Origin: Perilla frutescens
Taxonomy: Eukaryota > Streptophyta > Magnoliopsida > Lamiales > Lamiaceae
Reading direction: 5' to 3'
NCBI GenBank assembly: GCA_026008535.1
Contig: BRKX01000006.1
Coordinates: 9,818,501-9,882,500, forward strand
DNA: 64,000 nt
Made by a program: the position numbers and the translations under genes. Positions 44,573 to 56,058 of this stretch are shown piece after piece. Within the stretch, counting starts at the first letter, position 1; every line of letters starts with the position of its first letter. The notes beneath the pieces are model-generated. The model was not told the origin of the DNA and searched no databases. It saw only the letters and a program-made list of their open reading frames with translations.

Positions 44573-45811
44573 GCAGGCAGGAGAGGTTAGCTAGATGTAT
44601 ATACCTTATTTATGAATCTTTTGTGCACTGCAGCTTGTTTGGCTATCTTGACTGCCTATTTCGACGAAATCTTTCTGGTCTGCACTGCTTCTTTAGACAT
44701 CATCTCCTTGGTTTCAGCCACTTTCTACTCCAAAACCGAAATACCTCACCATCAAATAAAACATTCACCACATGGATAACCCAACTCCCAAAATCGAGAA
44801 TACATGCAAAACACACAAACATCACAAGAAAAATTAATATTTCTAAAAATCACTCAATCAATTCAAGATTAATACAGTTTAACTCCACTGCTGCCTATTT
44901 GTTAAGGTTGCTTTAAACAGGCTAAAATGATGTCAAAATAGATTCACAATATAAAGGGGCAAATTTTACAGTACAATACCAATATACATTGATATAAACA
45001 TCACCAAGTTGATTTCCTTGTTCTTTTTCAACGCAACTAGTATGGAACTCGCCTTGTTCAAAATAAAAAATTTTCTCGCAATAAAATAAAATGTCAATTC
45101 CTACTATGAAGCATAACTCAACAATCACAAGAAAGCTAACAACAGACTAGTGCAGTGGTTGTATCTCACCTCACCAGTGGTTGGGAGCGGCGTTTGCAGT
45201 CTTCACTGGGGGAAATCGATAGTGGTGGAGAAATTGTCACTTACGATTAGAGAATATATCGGTAGATGAATGGGCAGCAAAATAACCGGTTGTGGTGATT
45301 TTTGTATGAGTGGCTGGGACCGCGCGAGAGAAGAAGTGAACATTTGGATTGAATGATTTTGCGAGAAAATTAAACTTAGGGCAAAGATAAAATCGACACT
45401 TATGACTCAGGAATAATTGAATGAATGGAGCGGTGAGCTTCATCGGTGGTATTTGATCGGCGTTTGACGGTGGCAAATCACCGGTGGTGATGTTTGTGAG
45501 TCGGCTGCTAGTGCGAGAGGAAGAGCTTATGGGTTGAATTAGTTTGGAACAAAATTGAATTTAGGAGAGAGCATATGGATACCAGTTTGTGTGATTGAAA
45601 AAAATTCAAACCTGGAGCGGTGGAACTTCTGACAAAGTAACTCATGGTAAGCTAACCAAACGCCGTCTAGCTTCCATCCACGGCTCAATCGAAATCCGGT
45701 TCACAATTGTCAATCGGGTTACTGTTCACACTGCAACAAAGGCTTCCACGCGGCAGCATCTCAACAGCACAGGGCAATGCAAGGGGGTGTAGGATCGACC
45801 TCCCATTACCC

Positions 45812-45820
45812 TTTGATTAT
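45812..45820. repeat. 9-bp direct repeat TTTGATTAT, right copy
   Basis: Partner of 34,104-34,112. Directly to the right, the PME 3' flank resumes (TTTTCCGGTTACAT, CGATCACAATTTAAAAGG). Confidence 0.75.
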
Positions 45821-45955
45821 TTTGGATGAGTTTTCCGGTTACATAAATTTGCATGACATCGATCACAATTTAAAAGGTTGACTAAATAACTAAACTTCAA
45901 AACCAATTCTGATTGTCTATCCGTTTATCTATACATATATTAAAATAAAATTGTA

Positions 45956-46427
45956 CTCCCTCCATCCTGATTATATAGTTCACATTTCTATTTTGAGGTG
46001 TCCCGATTATATAGTCTCATTATTATAAGTAGTGTTATTTTTAATATGAATTTACAATTATACCCTTATTAGATTTTGGAAATTTAAAAAATTAAACATT
46101 TAAGTTTATGAAAATTATAAATCTTAAATGTTATTTTTTCAAAAAAAAAAAGAAGAGAAACATTAATTAAAATTGACCAACTTAATTAATTTGCATGTAC
46201 TTGAATTTGTTCAATTCTATTGATATTCATTGTATTTGCACTTCATTAATTGTATATTTTCTTTGTTTCAAAAAATTAATATATTAAAGTTGAGCTAAAA
46301 TTTAAGTTTTATTAATTTTCATTAAATAAGGTTAAAGTTGGAAGTTTAGCTTTTGTTTCTTGTTTTTATAAATATTTTTAATCTACGTGCGAGTAGAAAA
46401 AGGACTATATAATCGGGACGGAGGGAG
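45956..46427. mobile_element. Stowaway-like (Tc1/mariner) MITE, 0.47 kb
   Basis: The inverted ends are CTCCCTCCATCCTGATTATA on the left and CTCCCTCCGTCCCGATTATA on the right (reverse), both followed by TAGT. It is flanked by TA on both sides (45,954-45,955; 46,428-46,429), the Tc1/mariner target. The CTCCCTCCGTCCC start is the plant Stowaway signature. The interior is AT-rich and non-coding. Confidence 0.9.
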
Positions 46428-46860
46428 TAATGTAAAACTGTCTTAAAAAAATCAATCAAAACTTGAGTTTAATTGAATATGAATATGGATATTGTCTTTG
46501 GTGGAGTGATTTTCAAGGAGATAAAATCATCTAGTCCACATTCTCTATCCCACTATATTATAAAAAATAAAATTTATCATAGTATAACCAATCATGATTA
46601 ATATTTATTGTTAAAAAATGAAATTAAATTTGTATTTTGTGCAATTAGATAAAATTTTACAACAAACTTTGACTAGACCACTAGCCATAAACCAGGTACA
46701 TGTGCCAGTTAATTTCTTTTGCTATATTTCTTTATAGCATGCTTGAATTATTATTTATTCTAAATTGATATTAAGTTATTTGTTTGTTTAAATTATTATG
46801 ATAATGTATATCTATGAAAATAAAGGTTAGTTTTTAATCTGTTTAAATATTTTTATTGGT
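46428..46860. other. AT-rich intergenic DNA
   Basis: Nothing recognisable. Confidence 0.5.
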
Positions 46861-46879
46861 TAGTTTGACACATTTTTTT

Positions 46880-47095
46880 TTTTTTGTGTGCGTTGTAAAG
46901 AAGACAGGTGGTGTGGTGATGTAGGAAAGTCTCGATGGGGAGTCTTTGAACCGAACACACAGCAGAAGCTCTGGCTTGTAGTTAAAGAGCTTGGCGAGGA
47001 TGACTCATAGTTCTGGAATCTGATAACCAGAGTATCATTCAGGCTGTCTGGCCATAAACGAGGAATTAATCCACTTTGAAAATGTCATTTTTAGT
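46880..47095 (+). pseudogene. Short coding-like fragment, unrecognised
   Basis: The plus-strand translation CKEDRWCGDVGKSRWGVFEP...VVKELGEDDS reaches a TAG at about 47,008 and continues in frame as FWNLITRVSFRLSGHKRG. Composition and codon use look coding, in contrast to the surroundings. No start codon is evident. I do not recognise the family. It ends just before the hAT-like sequence. Confidence 0.3.
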
Positions 47096-47115
47096 TGGGC
47101 GAGTACGCTGCCAAT

Positions 47116-47440
47116 TAGGGGTGGGGAAAAATACCGAAATATCGAAATACCACACTTACCGTACCGAAAAAATATCGAATTTTCGGTACGGTATGATACC
47201 GTATCGATAATTTTCGGTACGATATCGATATGAAATTTGAAAATTTTCGGTATACCGCGGTATTCGATATATATACTGATATTTTCGATATATACCGGCA
47301 TTCGATATACCGAATTTTTCGATATATACCGATAGTTCGGTATATATTGATATGTTGGTACATCGGTATATATCGATATTTCGGTATATCTGTATGGTAC
47401 GGTATACCGATATATCGTACCATACCGATAATTTTTAATT
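47116..47440. mobile_element. hAT-like transposon end with dense CGGTAT/ATACCG motifs
   Basis: It starts TAGGGGTGGGGAAAAATACC, matching the TAGGGGTG-type ends of plant hAT elements. It is followed by about 320 bp packed with ATACCG/CGGTAT and CGATAT motifs in both orientations, like the subterminal transposase-binding arrays of that group. I could not find a matching right end or 8-bp target repeat, so it may be one end only. Confidence 0.5.
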
Positions 47441-47700
47441 TATTATTATTAGTATTATTATTTTACAACTTATGGTTATTGTAGTTCACTAATTTCATTT
47501 GAGTACACATGACTACAAAATATAGTAAGTGACAACTAAATATCAATAAAGGAAAAAAAAATCAAATGATTATATTTAAATTATATATGATGGTCTACAA
47601 CATTGCAACATATATTTACAATTTGATTAATATATCATATAAATCAGGTATAATTTAAACTATTACATAATAAAGTGAACAATTGAAATTTTAAAGTTAT
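47441..47700. other. AT-rich DNA, possibly interior of the hAT-like element
   Basis: Nothing recognisable. Confidence 0.4.
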
Positions 47701-48880
47701 ATGTAATAACTAAAAATCAGTACTCTTATTCCTCTTATTATTAAACACCGAATACTCCTCTCAAATATTAAACACTAAAAGTTAAAAAAAATAAGAAAAA
47801 TAAAAAAAAAATTACTAAATAAGAAGATAAAAAATATTTTAGAGCTCATTATATTCTAAAAAAATATAATATTTAGTACGCAGAAGCTTATAAAATATAA
47901 ATAATAAAAAATACATGAGTTATGAATTGAAAATGAACAAGTTAAAAGTATACATAATAAATAGCAACCTTATATTCTTCTCCAATACTAAGCACCGCTG
48001 AAAGTTAAAAAAAAATAATAAAATAATAATAAGAAACTAGAATATATGTAAACTATGATAATAACACTTTGATGTTAGATATTGAAGTTGAACATGACTA
48101 ATAAAAGATAATAAACTAACATTATTACAATTACGACTTATGAGTAAAGTAAGTTATAAGATAAATAAAAGAAAATTGCTAAATAAGAAGATAAAAAAAG
48201 CTTTTAGAGTTTATTAAATTCTAAAAAAATATATAATATTTAATAAGTTTAACACAAAAGTTTAGAAAATATAAATAATAAAAAATACACAAGTTATGAA
48301 TTGAAAATGATTAATTTCAAAGTATACATAATAAATAGCAACCTTATAATCTTCTCCAATATTAAACACTAAAAGTTAAGAAAATAATAAAATAATAATA
48401 AGAAACTATAATATATGTAAACTATGATAATAACACTTTGATGTTAGATATTGAAGTTGAACATGGCTAATAAAATATAATAAACTAACATTATTATAAT
48501 TATGACTTATGAGTAAAGTAAGTTATAAGATAAATATAAATAAAATAATAAAATAATAATAAGAAACTCGAATATACGTAAATTATGATAATAACATTTT
48601 GATGTTTAGATATTGAAGATGAACATGACTAATATTAAATATAATAAACTAACATTATTACAATCATGACTTATGAGTAGAGTATGTTATATAAGAATTG
48701 AAAGTAAAATATGACATACGAAGAGAAAAAAAATGTTATGGTTCATTAAATTCCTTAATTATATAATATTTAAGAGGTGTAACATAAGAGCTTAGCAAAA
48801 TATATAATCTAATTAAATATAAGTTATGAATTGATAGTGAAGAATTTAAAAATATACATAATAAATAATAACATGCATTT
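47701..48880. repeat. Tandem repeat of about 370-bp AT-rich units (about 3 copies)
   Basis: Marker blocks recur with a period of about 370: GCAACCTTATAxTCTTCTCC at 47,964 and 48,338, and GATGTTAGATATTGAAGTTG at 48,071 and 48,440, with a shortened third copy at 48,601. No coding capacity. Confidence 0.85.
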
Positions 48881-49690
48881 AAAATTTGGATTTATAGTAT
48901 ACATAATATATTTAACGATGCAGTGAATCAAGAACATTCTCAAACTATTTATCCCGACTCCATTTAGTCTTTGGTGTCTTTTGAAAAGTAAGATTATCAT
49001 TGTGTATGTAAATTTATTTCAACTTTAATATTTTGACAAATGTAATTTAATTAATTTTTAATTTTGCAGGTTTCTTGTGATGTTGAAATTTTCAAGTTGC
49101 TAATCAACATCAAGTTGCTATGTTATTTCATTTAGTAATATTATATTTGAAATTTGGTTGTTAAGACATGTATTATTAAACTTGTTTGGTGTTGGTATTT
49201 TGATTATGGAGACATGAATTTTTAGTTGTGTCACTCACTCGTTAGCTTTCTTAGCAACTAGTAATTCTGCTTTTAGTTCGTATACCACCAGATTGCCGGA
49301 TTTTATTCTGTCTGTTGAACATGCTTCATTTTAATTTTATCTTCTTTTCCCTAAAAGAAAAAGGCTATACTTATGTTTTAGGGTTAATTGATTTAAATAT
49401 CACGAACTATACATGATTTCTGAGTTTTAACACCAGCTATAAATTGTTGCCTCTACAACACAAACTTAAATTTATTTTATTTTTGCAATTACAATATCAG
49501 TTCAAAATTTACAAGCACGAAAATTATGCAAAATACATAATCGATTGAATATTTTTTAAGTAGAGCTTGAAGAGAAGAATTTGTAGGTTGTATGCATGCA
49601 CATCACACTCGTACACATTGGTGCTACGTCAATTTTATTAAGTGAGAATGATTATTTTTCTATATTATAACTATTATATATAGCTCATAA
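48881..49690. other. AT-rich intergenic DNA
   Basis: Nothing recognisable. Confidence 0.5.
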
Positions 49691-50670
49691 TATAAAAATG
49701 AGCTAACTTTTTTTAGCCACATAAATTTCTAAAAAATTATTTTAGCCAATAAATTTTTAAATTATTTATTTTAACCATTTTGGTCCATAATACTCTTTAA
49801 TTCAAAACTCCAAAAACATAAAAAATAAAAAACAATAAAAAGCAAAAGAAAAAATCATCATCTTTCAAAGTTGCCGGTCACCGATCCTCCACCCTCAACC
49901 TTCAGACTTTTTCCCTCATCACCATCTGCAACAAGACGCAACGCCCCTGCCGTCAATAAGGACTCAACTTCAATCTAGGCTGACCATCCATCTATTCCCC
50001 ATAGCCACCACTTCGCCCTCAGTCCCCACACATCCACAGCCTCACGGTGCCGTTGCTGGTAACACCTCTCTTGCTCACTGCAACCCACTCGTTGCCGCCA
50101 GATGCTCTCATCACCACTACCGAGCCACCGCCACCTCTGCATTTTTTTCTTCTTCTTCTTTTTGGTATTAATATCCATGACTGTTTCACATTCACCATTG
50201 ATGTGATTCAATTATTTTCTTCAGTTTTTACTTGGGCTAATATAATTTTACTCAAATATTGAGAAGGTTAAATTTGAACTCCCAACTCTAGCCATAAATC
50301 AGAATTGAAATTGCATAATTTCATTTAACAAATTTTGATCTATTTAAACTTGGCTCCAACGGCAAATTAAATCAAGCTGGGAGAAGAGAGTGTTGCTCTA
50401 TACTACTAGCTTGAGAGGGGTTATGAAAACTTTCGAGAATTGCAAGAAGGTGAGATCGGCGATTCGAGAGCTAAGGATTCCAGTGGGCAATGAGACGCAA
50501 ACGAGAATGGGAGAGGGGACTCATTACATTTTAAAATAATCATTAAATTTAATAATATTAAATATTAATTAAGGAGTATTTTAGTAAACGTGACTAAAAT
50601 AAATACTTTCAAAAATTGGTGGTTAAATTTTTTTAAAATAAATTATGTGGCAAGTTCTTCATATATATTC
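49691..50670. mobile_element. Probable TIR element, about 1 kb
   Basis: The left end has GAGCTAAC...TAGCCACATAAATTT and the right end in reverse GAGCGAA...TTGCCACATAATTTAT, then both continue TTTTAGCCA / TTTAACCA. The inside has a GC-rich, Pro/His-codon-rich piece (49,870-50,130). The TIRs are degenerate and the ends approximate. Confidence 0.45.
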
Positions 50671-50703
50671 GCTCATATTAGAAATTTTACCTTAACTCTT
50701 TAA

Positions 50704-50861
50704 TTGTTAATTGTCTCTTATTTATTTCCTTCAACAACCAATATGTTACATTATAAATTTGTAATGTGTAAATAGATAAAAATTGTTAATTGTCTCTTAT
50801 TTATTTCCTTCAACAACCAATATGTTACATTATAAATTTGTAATGTGTAAATAGATAAAAA
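50704..50861. repeat. Perfect tandem duplication, 2 x 79 bp
   Basis: The units begin TTGTTAATTGTCTCTTATTT at 50,704 and 50,783. The copies look identical, implying a recent duplication. Confidence 0.93.
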
Positions 50862-51524
50862 TGTGCAAAAGTAAATAGAGATTGAAAAAAAAAGAAACTT
50901 TTAAAACTAGAAAGTTTTGTGGGCAATTTGGAGTGTAAATATCTCAAATACCTCCCTATGGCAGTGGTTCGTTAGACGGGTCAAAACCCGCCCCAATCTG
51001 CCCCCACGCACAGGCGCGTGAGCTGCACGCGCCCCACGCATGGTGCGTGTAGCTCGCGCGCCTGTGCATTTATTTATTTATTTATTTCTTACTTTTTTCT
51101 CCTGTTTCGGTTTCTGTTGGGCCAACAGCCCACTCCCTTTTTTCTTCTTTCTTCTTCCTTTTTTCTTTCTTTCTTCTTATGTTTGTTCATTTCTTTTTTT
51201 TCATTTTTTTTGGTTTTAATAATTATTCTATATTAAGCGCAATACACGAGTTCACGCGTTAGTACCGTGTGAGACTTCGAATAAAAATTAATAAATTAAT
51301 TCAATTTAATTTTAGGTTATATATTTATTTCAAAAGTTATTTTTTTTGAAAAATATAACTTGGAAATAAATTGAATTTAAAAAAAAAATTAATTCAATTC
51401 AATTTTAGGACTCACTAATTCCATTTTAGAGTGTATACATTTATTTTTTTTAAAAATATATATATATTCCTGGAGGTTGACTAATTATTGAGCAAAAAAA
51501 AAAAACTATCATCAATTATAAGGT

Positions 51525-52078
51525 AAAGTATCATTAACTTTGAGTGGAGTATAGCATTAACCCAAGTATCATTAATTATGAGGTGAAGTATTATTTACTC
51601 ACATATGAGTATCATTATTTATGGGGTGAAGTATCATTACCTGTGGAGTGGAGTCTCATTACTATGAAAAAAAGTATCACTAATTGCAGAAGAAAGTATC
51701 ACTAATTGAAGAAAAGTATCACTAATTGCAGAACAAAGTATCACTAATTAGAAAGAAAAGTATGACTAATTGCAGAAGAAAGTATCACTAATTAATTAGA
51801 AGAAAAATATCACTAATTGCAGAAGAAAGTATCACTAATTGAAGCAAAGTATCACTAATTGCATAAGAAAGTATCACTAATTAGAAAAAAATGTATTACT
51901 AATTAGAAGAAAAGTATCACTAATTGCAGAGGTAAGTATCACTAATTAGAAGAAAAGTATTACTACTTGCAGAAGAAAGTATTACTAATTAGAAGAAAAG
52001 TATCATTAATTGCAGAAGAAAAGTATCACTAATTGCAGAAGAAAGTATCACTAATTAGAAAGAAAAATATCAGTACAA
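51525..52078. repeat. Minisatellite of 21-24-bp AGTATCACTAATT units
   Basis: About 20 units in which AGTATCACTAATT alternates with GCAGAAGAA or AGAAGAAA tails. Looser GTATCATTAA units precede it (51,525-51,660) and recur at 52,307-52,370, and the motif appears inverted (TTAATGATAC) near 52,220. Confidence 0.92.
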
Positions 52079-52464
52079 ACATATTGCAATTCAAAAATTG
52101 AATCATTAGCTACATAAAAGAAAATGCTGCAATTCAAAAATTGAATATGATAGTGAGTAGTAACTACTCATTATAGTAGTGATGCTTCATTTTTTATTAC
52201 AAGTGATACTTACTTCATAATTAATGATACTTCTCTGTTGTTAATTTAATAATTAATGCTTAATCATCGGTAATTTTGATTTTAATGAAAATATAACTTT
52301 TATCTGGTGAAGTATCATTAACTGTGATGTGAAGTATTATTAATTATGAATGAAGTATCATTAATAAAATCATTATAGAAAAAACATGAAAAAAAAGAAG
52401 AAGGAAAACTGCTAAACAAGAAGGAAAAAAAACTTCCAAAGATGAAGGAAAAAACTGCCAAAGA

Positions 52465-52665
52465 AAAAAAAAAGAAAACACGTTTCTTAAGAGAATAAAA
52501 AAAGAACACACGTTTCTGAAGAGAGAGAAAAAAAGAGGAGAACACGTTTCTGGAAAGAAAAAAAGAAAGAAAGAAAAAGAGGAGAACACGTTTCTGAAAG
52601 GAGAGAAGAAAAAGAGAAGAGAACACGTTTCTGGAAAGAGAAAAAAAAGAGAGACATAACACATT
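52465..52665. repeat. Minisatellite of about 30-45-bp units with ACACGTTTCT
   Basis: Five copies of GA(A)CACACGTTTCT / GAACACGTTTCTGGAAAG-type units separated by A/G-rich spacers of varying length. The long minus-strand reading frames over this stretch (Phe/Ser/Leu-rich) are artefacts of the purine-rich strand. Confidence 0.85.
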
Positions 52666-52919
52666 TTTGGAAAAGGAAAAAAAGAGATTAAAAATTGAAT
52701 ATAAAAAATAAGGAAAGAAGGGAGATAATTAAAAAAAATCAAAGAGAAAAGGAAAAAGGAAGGGGGCTACTTTGATGGGTCAAATAATATCGGTCTAATG
52801 TAAGGGGATCCGTTAGACCGTCTAACAGGAGTGTGCCCCTATATATATATATATATATAATCTATTTAGGATGGGTACAATTATTTTCTAAAGTGGTAGG
52901 ATAAGGTAAAAATAGCAAT

Positions 52920-53275
52920 GATTAATTTTTAAATTTAATCATATGCTTCGATTATTTATGAAAAATGTTACGAATATCTTTTAACAAATACACGATTAAG
53001 AAGCTACGATTAATTGTAAAAACTATATGATTAAAAAGCAACAATTAATTTTAAAAATTAATTCTACAATTAAAATATTTTTAAAGTTACAATTATTTTT
53101 TAAGAAAGCTATGATTTTTTTAAAAGCTACGATTATTTTTTAACAAAACTACGATTATTTTTAAAAGCTACGATTATTTTTTTAACAAAGCTATGATTAT
53201 TTTCAAAAGCTACTATTATTTTTTTAACAAAGCTATGATTATTTTTTAACAATGTATAATTAATCTTAAAAGTTA
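52920..53275. repeat. Degenerate minisatellite of about 30-bp units
   Basis: Units of the form AAGCTACGATTATTTTTTAA recur roughly every 25-35 bp, varying between 'aagctacgatta' and 'aagctatgatta'. Confidence 0.8.
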
Positions 53276-53786
53276 ATCGTATAGGAACAATTAAATTACG
53301 ATGAAGGTTTCGATTAATTTTTCGGTGAATATAGTAATTTCACTAGTTCACTACTTCAATTGAATGTATTAATGTTTTGTGTAAGAGAGGTAGTTACTAG
53401 CTTTATTAAATAAAAAATATCAGAGGGTAGAAATTGGTTAACCATATTTACTTCACTATTTTTATTGTTGTGTAAGAATGGTGGGTAAATTTTGTAAATA
53501 AATTAATAGAGATCAATACCCGACATATATAATACACACATCAAAAAATTTGAGTAAAAAACTAAGAGCAAAAGTTCGCGAAGAGAAATTTGAGCAAGAC
53601 GTGTGTAAAGAGAAGAAAAATTTGAGTAAGGCGTTTGCAAGATTATTCTTCAAGAAGAAATTAGTGCAAAGAATTTTCTATTTTGAAAGGTATGTTTTGT
53701 AATGTCCCGTTTTTATGAAATTTGAAAAACTGTAATCCGTGTTGTACGTGGTTTAGTTATCTGCTTAAAAACTGTTCTATGATATG
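53276..53786. other. AT-rich DNA up to the Sirevirus-like LTR
   Basis: Nothing recognisable. Confidence 0.5.
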
Positions 53787-54647
53787 TGTGGGACAGATGC
53801 AAGAACATAAAATAATAAAGTAGTAAAAACGCACGAGATGGTAACCCAGTTCGGTTTAAACAACCTACTCTGGAGGGATTGCTCCCAAACTTAAAGTTTC
53901 GATTATTACTCATTCGAAGAGTGTATTAGGGTTCTTACACATACAAGCCTCCCGCCTTATATCGCCCGTTCTTCTCCACGAGCTCTTTCGCTAGCCGAAA
54001 GTTGTAAGATCCTCTCACAACTGCGACATTAGATTCCCTCTAGCTACCCACGACTTCAACTTACAATCTCTCCCGAGATTGCGTACAAAATAAGAGTAAA
54101 ATCCCCTCACATGTTTCATTCGAAAACACTCACAACTAGTCTATCATGTTGAACGGATTAATGAACAACTACTAGTTATAATGACCACAAACAAACTGAC
54201 TCTCAAACAATCTATCAAAAGAATCTAAACAAAATATGAGTGGTACTGATTGCTCCTCAATTCGGCCTTCATATAGACTTTGGCGTCGATCTCCATTCGT
54301 CGCCAATAAGATAAGTGGATTGTGGTTTGTGGCCTTCCAAACGTGTGTAGATATTCTCCAAGTGTAGTGGGGTTAATTCAACACTGGATCTACACTATAA
54401 GGCAGTCAATCTATCGAATCTTGCTTTCCACGAACTGATCCGAGCAAGATCTTTCCAACTTAGAAACTGCCAGAAATAGAATGTCCCTGGTTCTGTCTGG
54501 GACATAATCTGAAACAGTTCGCCAATTGTTCTTTTTTTTCTTGCACAACGGAAAACGGGGTTTGTTGGGACATACCCAGGTCCATTTTGTCGATCATATC
54601 TCGCCAATAACAATACGAACACTTAGTGCATAATTGTGGCACTAACA
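53787..54647 (-). repeat. 3' LTR of a Sirevirus-like copia element
   Basis: About 0.86 kb with TG...CA ends (TGTGGGACAG on the left, ACTAACA on the right). On the minus strand it is preceded by a strong polypurine tract. The partner LTR lies beyond the right edge of the window, so neither the pair nor the target repeat can be checked. The left end may be off by a few bases. Minus-strand frames in it are not genes. Confidence 0.7.
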
Positions 54648-54664
54648 ATCTCCCCCTTTGGCGT
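54648..54664 (-). promoter_or_regulatory. Polypurine tract of the Sirevirus-like element
   Basis: On the minus strand CGCCAAAGGGGGAGATT abuts the LTR start TGTTAGTG, the usual copia/Sirevirus arrangement. Confidence 0.8.
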
Positions 54665-54693
54665 TTATGGTCGACAATTATCATCACGATCTG

Positions 54694-56058
54694 TGGTGCA
54701 TCGTTTTTCACCAAAAATAAAAGTTCCGACTTTCGTCGGCAAGCCCACACTGCAGAGTACAGTGGCGAGCAGGATCATCTTCCAAAGGACTGGTGAGAAT
54801 TACTCTTGACTTTCAGTCTGCGTGCCCATACCTCCAGAATTGCGTGAATTTTATAACAAAATAAATCGAAGAATGAGATAACCAACTAAAGAAAATACTT
54901 AGGCAAATGAACTGAATTAAACCAATGATAAAAGGGTATTTCGGATCCAACGAACTCCACTCCACTTATAACACCAATCACAGATGCAAGAATTAATTAA
55001 TCAAACCATGCAAATCAGTTATAGTCACCGAAGACGCTTCTGACATGACCTCATCTCTCCATACTGTTTCGATAATTAAGAAGACGCTTCATTAATTACT
55101 TCCCTAATCGACTGACAACTGTAAGAGACGCTCTATGAGTTTAATGAGCCGACAACAATGAGCACGAGAAAGACCCTATTCTTAACTTACAGACTCTGAC
55201 GCAGGATTGTAAAATTAATTCTGTTATTCCCCTAGTTATTTGAGCAATCGTTTTACCACTTATTAAACCTAAACCACGATTACGTATGGCCGATTTAAAT
55301 TGGCTAGTAATTAATCACAACCTACCAAATATTTGCAACTACTCGATAGACTTAGAACAATTACGACCTGAATTCCAAGAATAACAAATACATGCATCAA
55401 TTTATTATGAACAAACAATTAGATCTCATAGTTATATAAGCGGAGCTTCGTCGTCGTCACCGGAATACGAGTAATTTAGCTACGTTGCATGCTAGAATCG
55501 ATCGACCAAAAATTGTATAATTGCGCTATGATGAAATCGAAGAGAAAAGAAAATAATAAAACTGAATTCCAACTGATCGCTGCTGCGTTCTATCGTCTAT
55601 GATCTGATTCATAAAATAATAATCTAAATCCTAATATATATCTACTACCTTTAAGAGATAGAGTTCTAGAAGGAAATAAAAACCTAATCTAGATAAACTT
55701 GGAAATTTCCATGCAAAATAACTGTTCGAGGTGGCTAAGGATCTGAAATCCGCGTCTAAGTGTCGAGCTGGGCCGAAACTGGGCTTTAACAAGCCCACAA
55801 CGTATTCTGAACTGGGCCTCCCGACTTCACTTCAATCATCCTGCTGCATGCCCTTGCAGCGTGCCCTGCTCGAACTTCTTCTTTTTACTTCACTTGTAGC
55901 TTTTCTCTCCAAAATGCATCACTTTTCTCCACTCTTGCACACCATCCCTACACAACTCCACAAAACATAATACATCCAAAATATACAGCCAGGGGCTAAA
56001 TAATGAAGAGAAAAGGCGCCAAAAAGCATAATAAAAACAGGTAGAATACGTCCTATCA
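54694..56058 (-). repeat. 3' LTR of the gag-only Athila-type element (left in window)
   Basis: 1365 bp, paired with 60,597-61,960. Nearly identical by eye, with scattered differences. Confidence 0.95.

Larger units (their letters stand above)
42889..45140. other. Low-copy-looking stretch; no supported gene
   Basis: Mixed-composition DNA with short ORFs on both strands, none recognisable. It contains a perfect 54-bp tandem duplication (43,869-43,976) and a CT/CA microsatellite (44,541-44,572). The run of moderate GC content at 45,150-45,560 resembles, on the minus strand, the 5' end of a plant gene, but I can find no matching coding exons. Confidence 0.35.
34113..45811. mobile_element. 11.7-kb insertion in the 3' flank of PME copy 2, Mutator-like
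   Basis: Flanked by the perfect 9-bp repeat TTTGATTAT (34,104-34,112; 45,812-45,820), the size made by Mutator-like transposases. The left end starts GAGAAATTCGATACTACAC. The right end read in reverse contains TCGATCCTACAC at a similar position, and a loose similarity seems to extend 150-200 bp inward, so long degenerate TIRs are plausible. No transposase ORF is recognised. Contents are a minisatellite, a nested TIR element and a Helitron (34.5-40.75 kb), then lower-copy sequence with exon-like pieces (41.3-45.6 kb). It could alternatively be a different large insertion whose 9-bp repeat is coincidental. The empty site by copy 1 argues that something was inserted exactly here. Confidence 0.6.
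50945..52843. mobile_element. Probable TIR element carrying two minisatellites, about 1.9 kb
   Basis: The left end GGCAGTGGTTCGTTAGACGG and the right end in reverse GGCACACTCCTGTTAGACGG suggest inverted ends. The right end also holds the palindrome GTTAGACCGTCTAAC. A GC-rich piece with CGCGTG/CACGCG motifs follows the left end (50,985-51,065), then poly-pyrimidine DNA, then two repeat arrays listed separately. The flanks are (TA)n on the right, so the target repeat is unreadable. No coding capacity. Confidence 0.5.

Noticed and set aside
47035..47484. Tyr/Ile-rich frames of about 100 codons on both strands
   Set aside because: They only translate the CGGTAT/GATATA motif field of the hAT-like end.
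51660..52078. CRISPR-like look of regularly spaced short repeats
   Set aside because: Units are directly tandem, with degenerate tails rather than unique spacers, in plant DNA and without cas genes: a minisatellite.
52318..52742. Long Phe/Leu/Ser-rich minus-strand frames that look like a membrane protein
   Set aside because: Caused by the purine-rich strand and the ACACGTTTCT minisatellite; no start context, no conserved motif.
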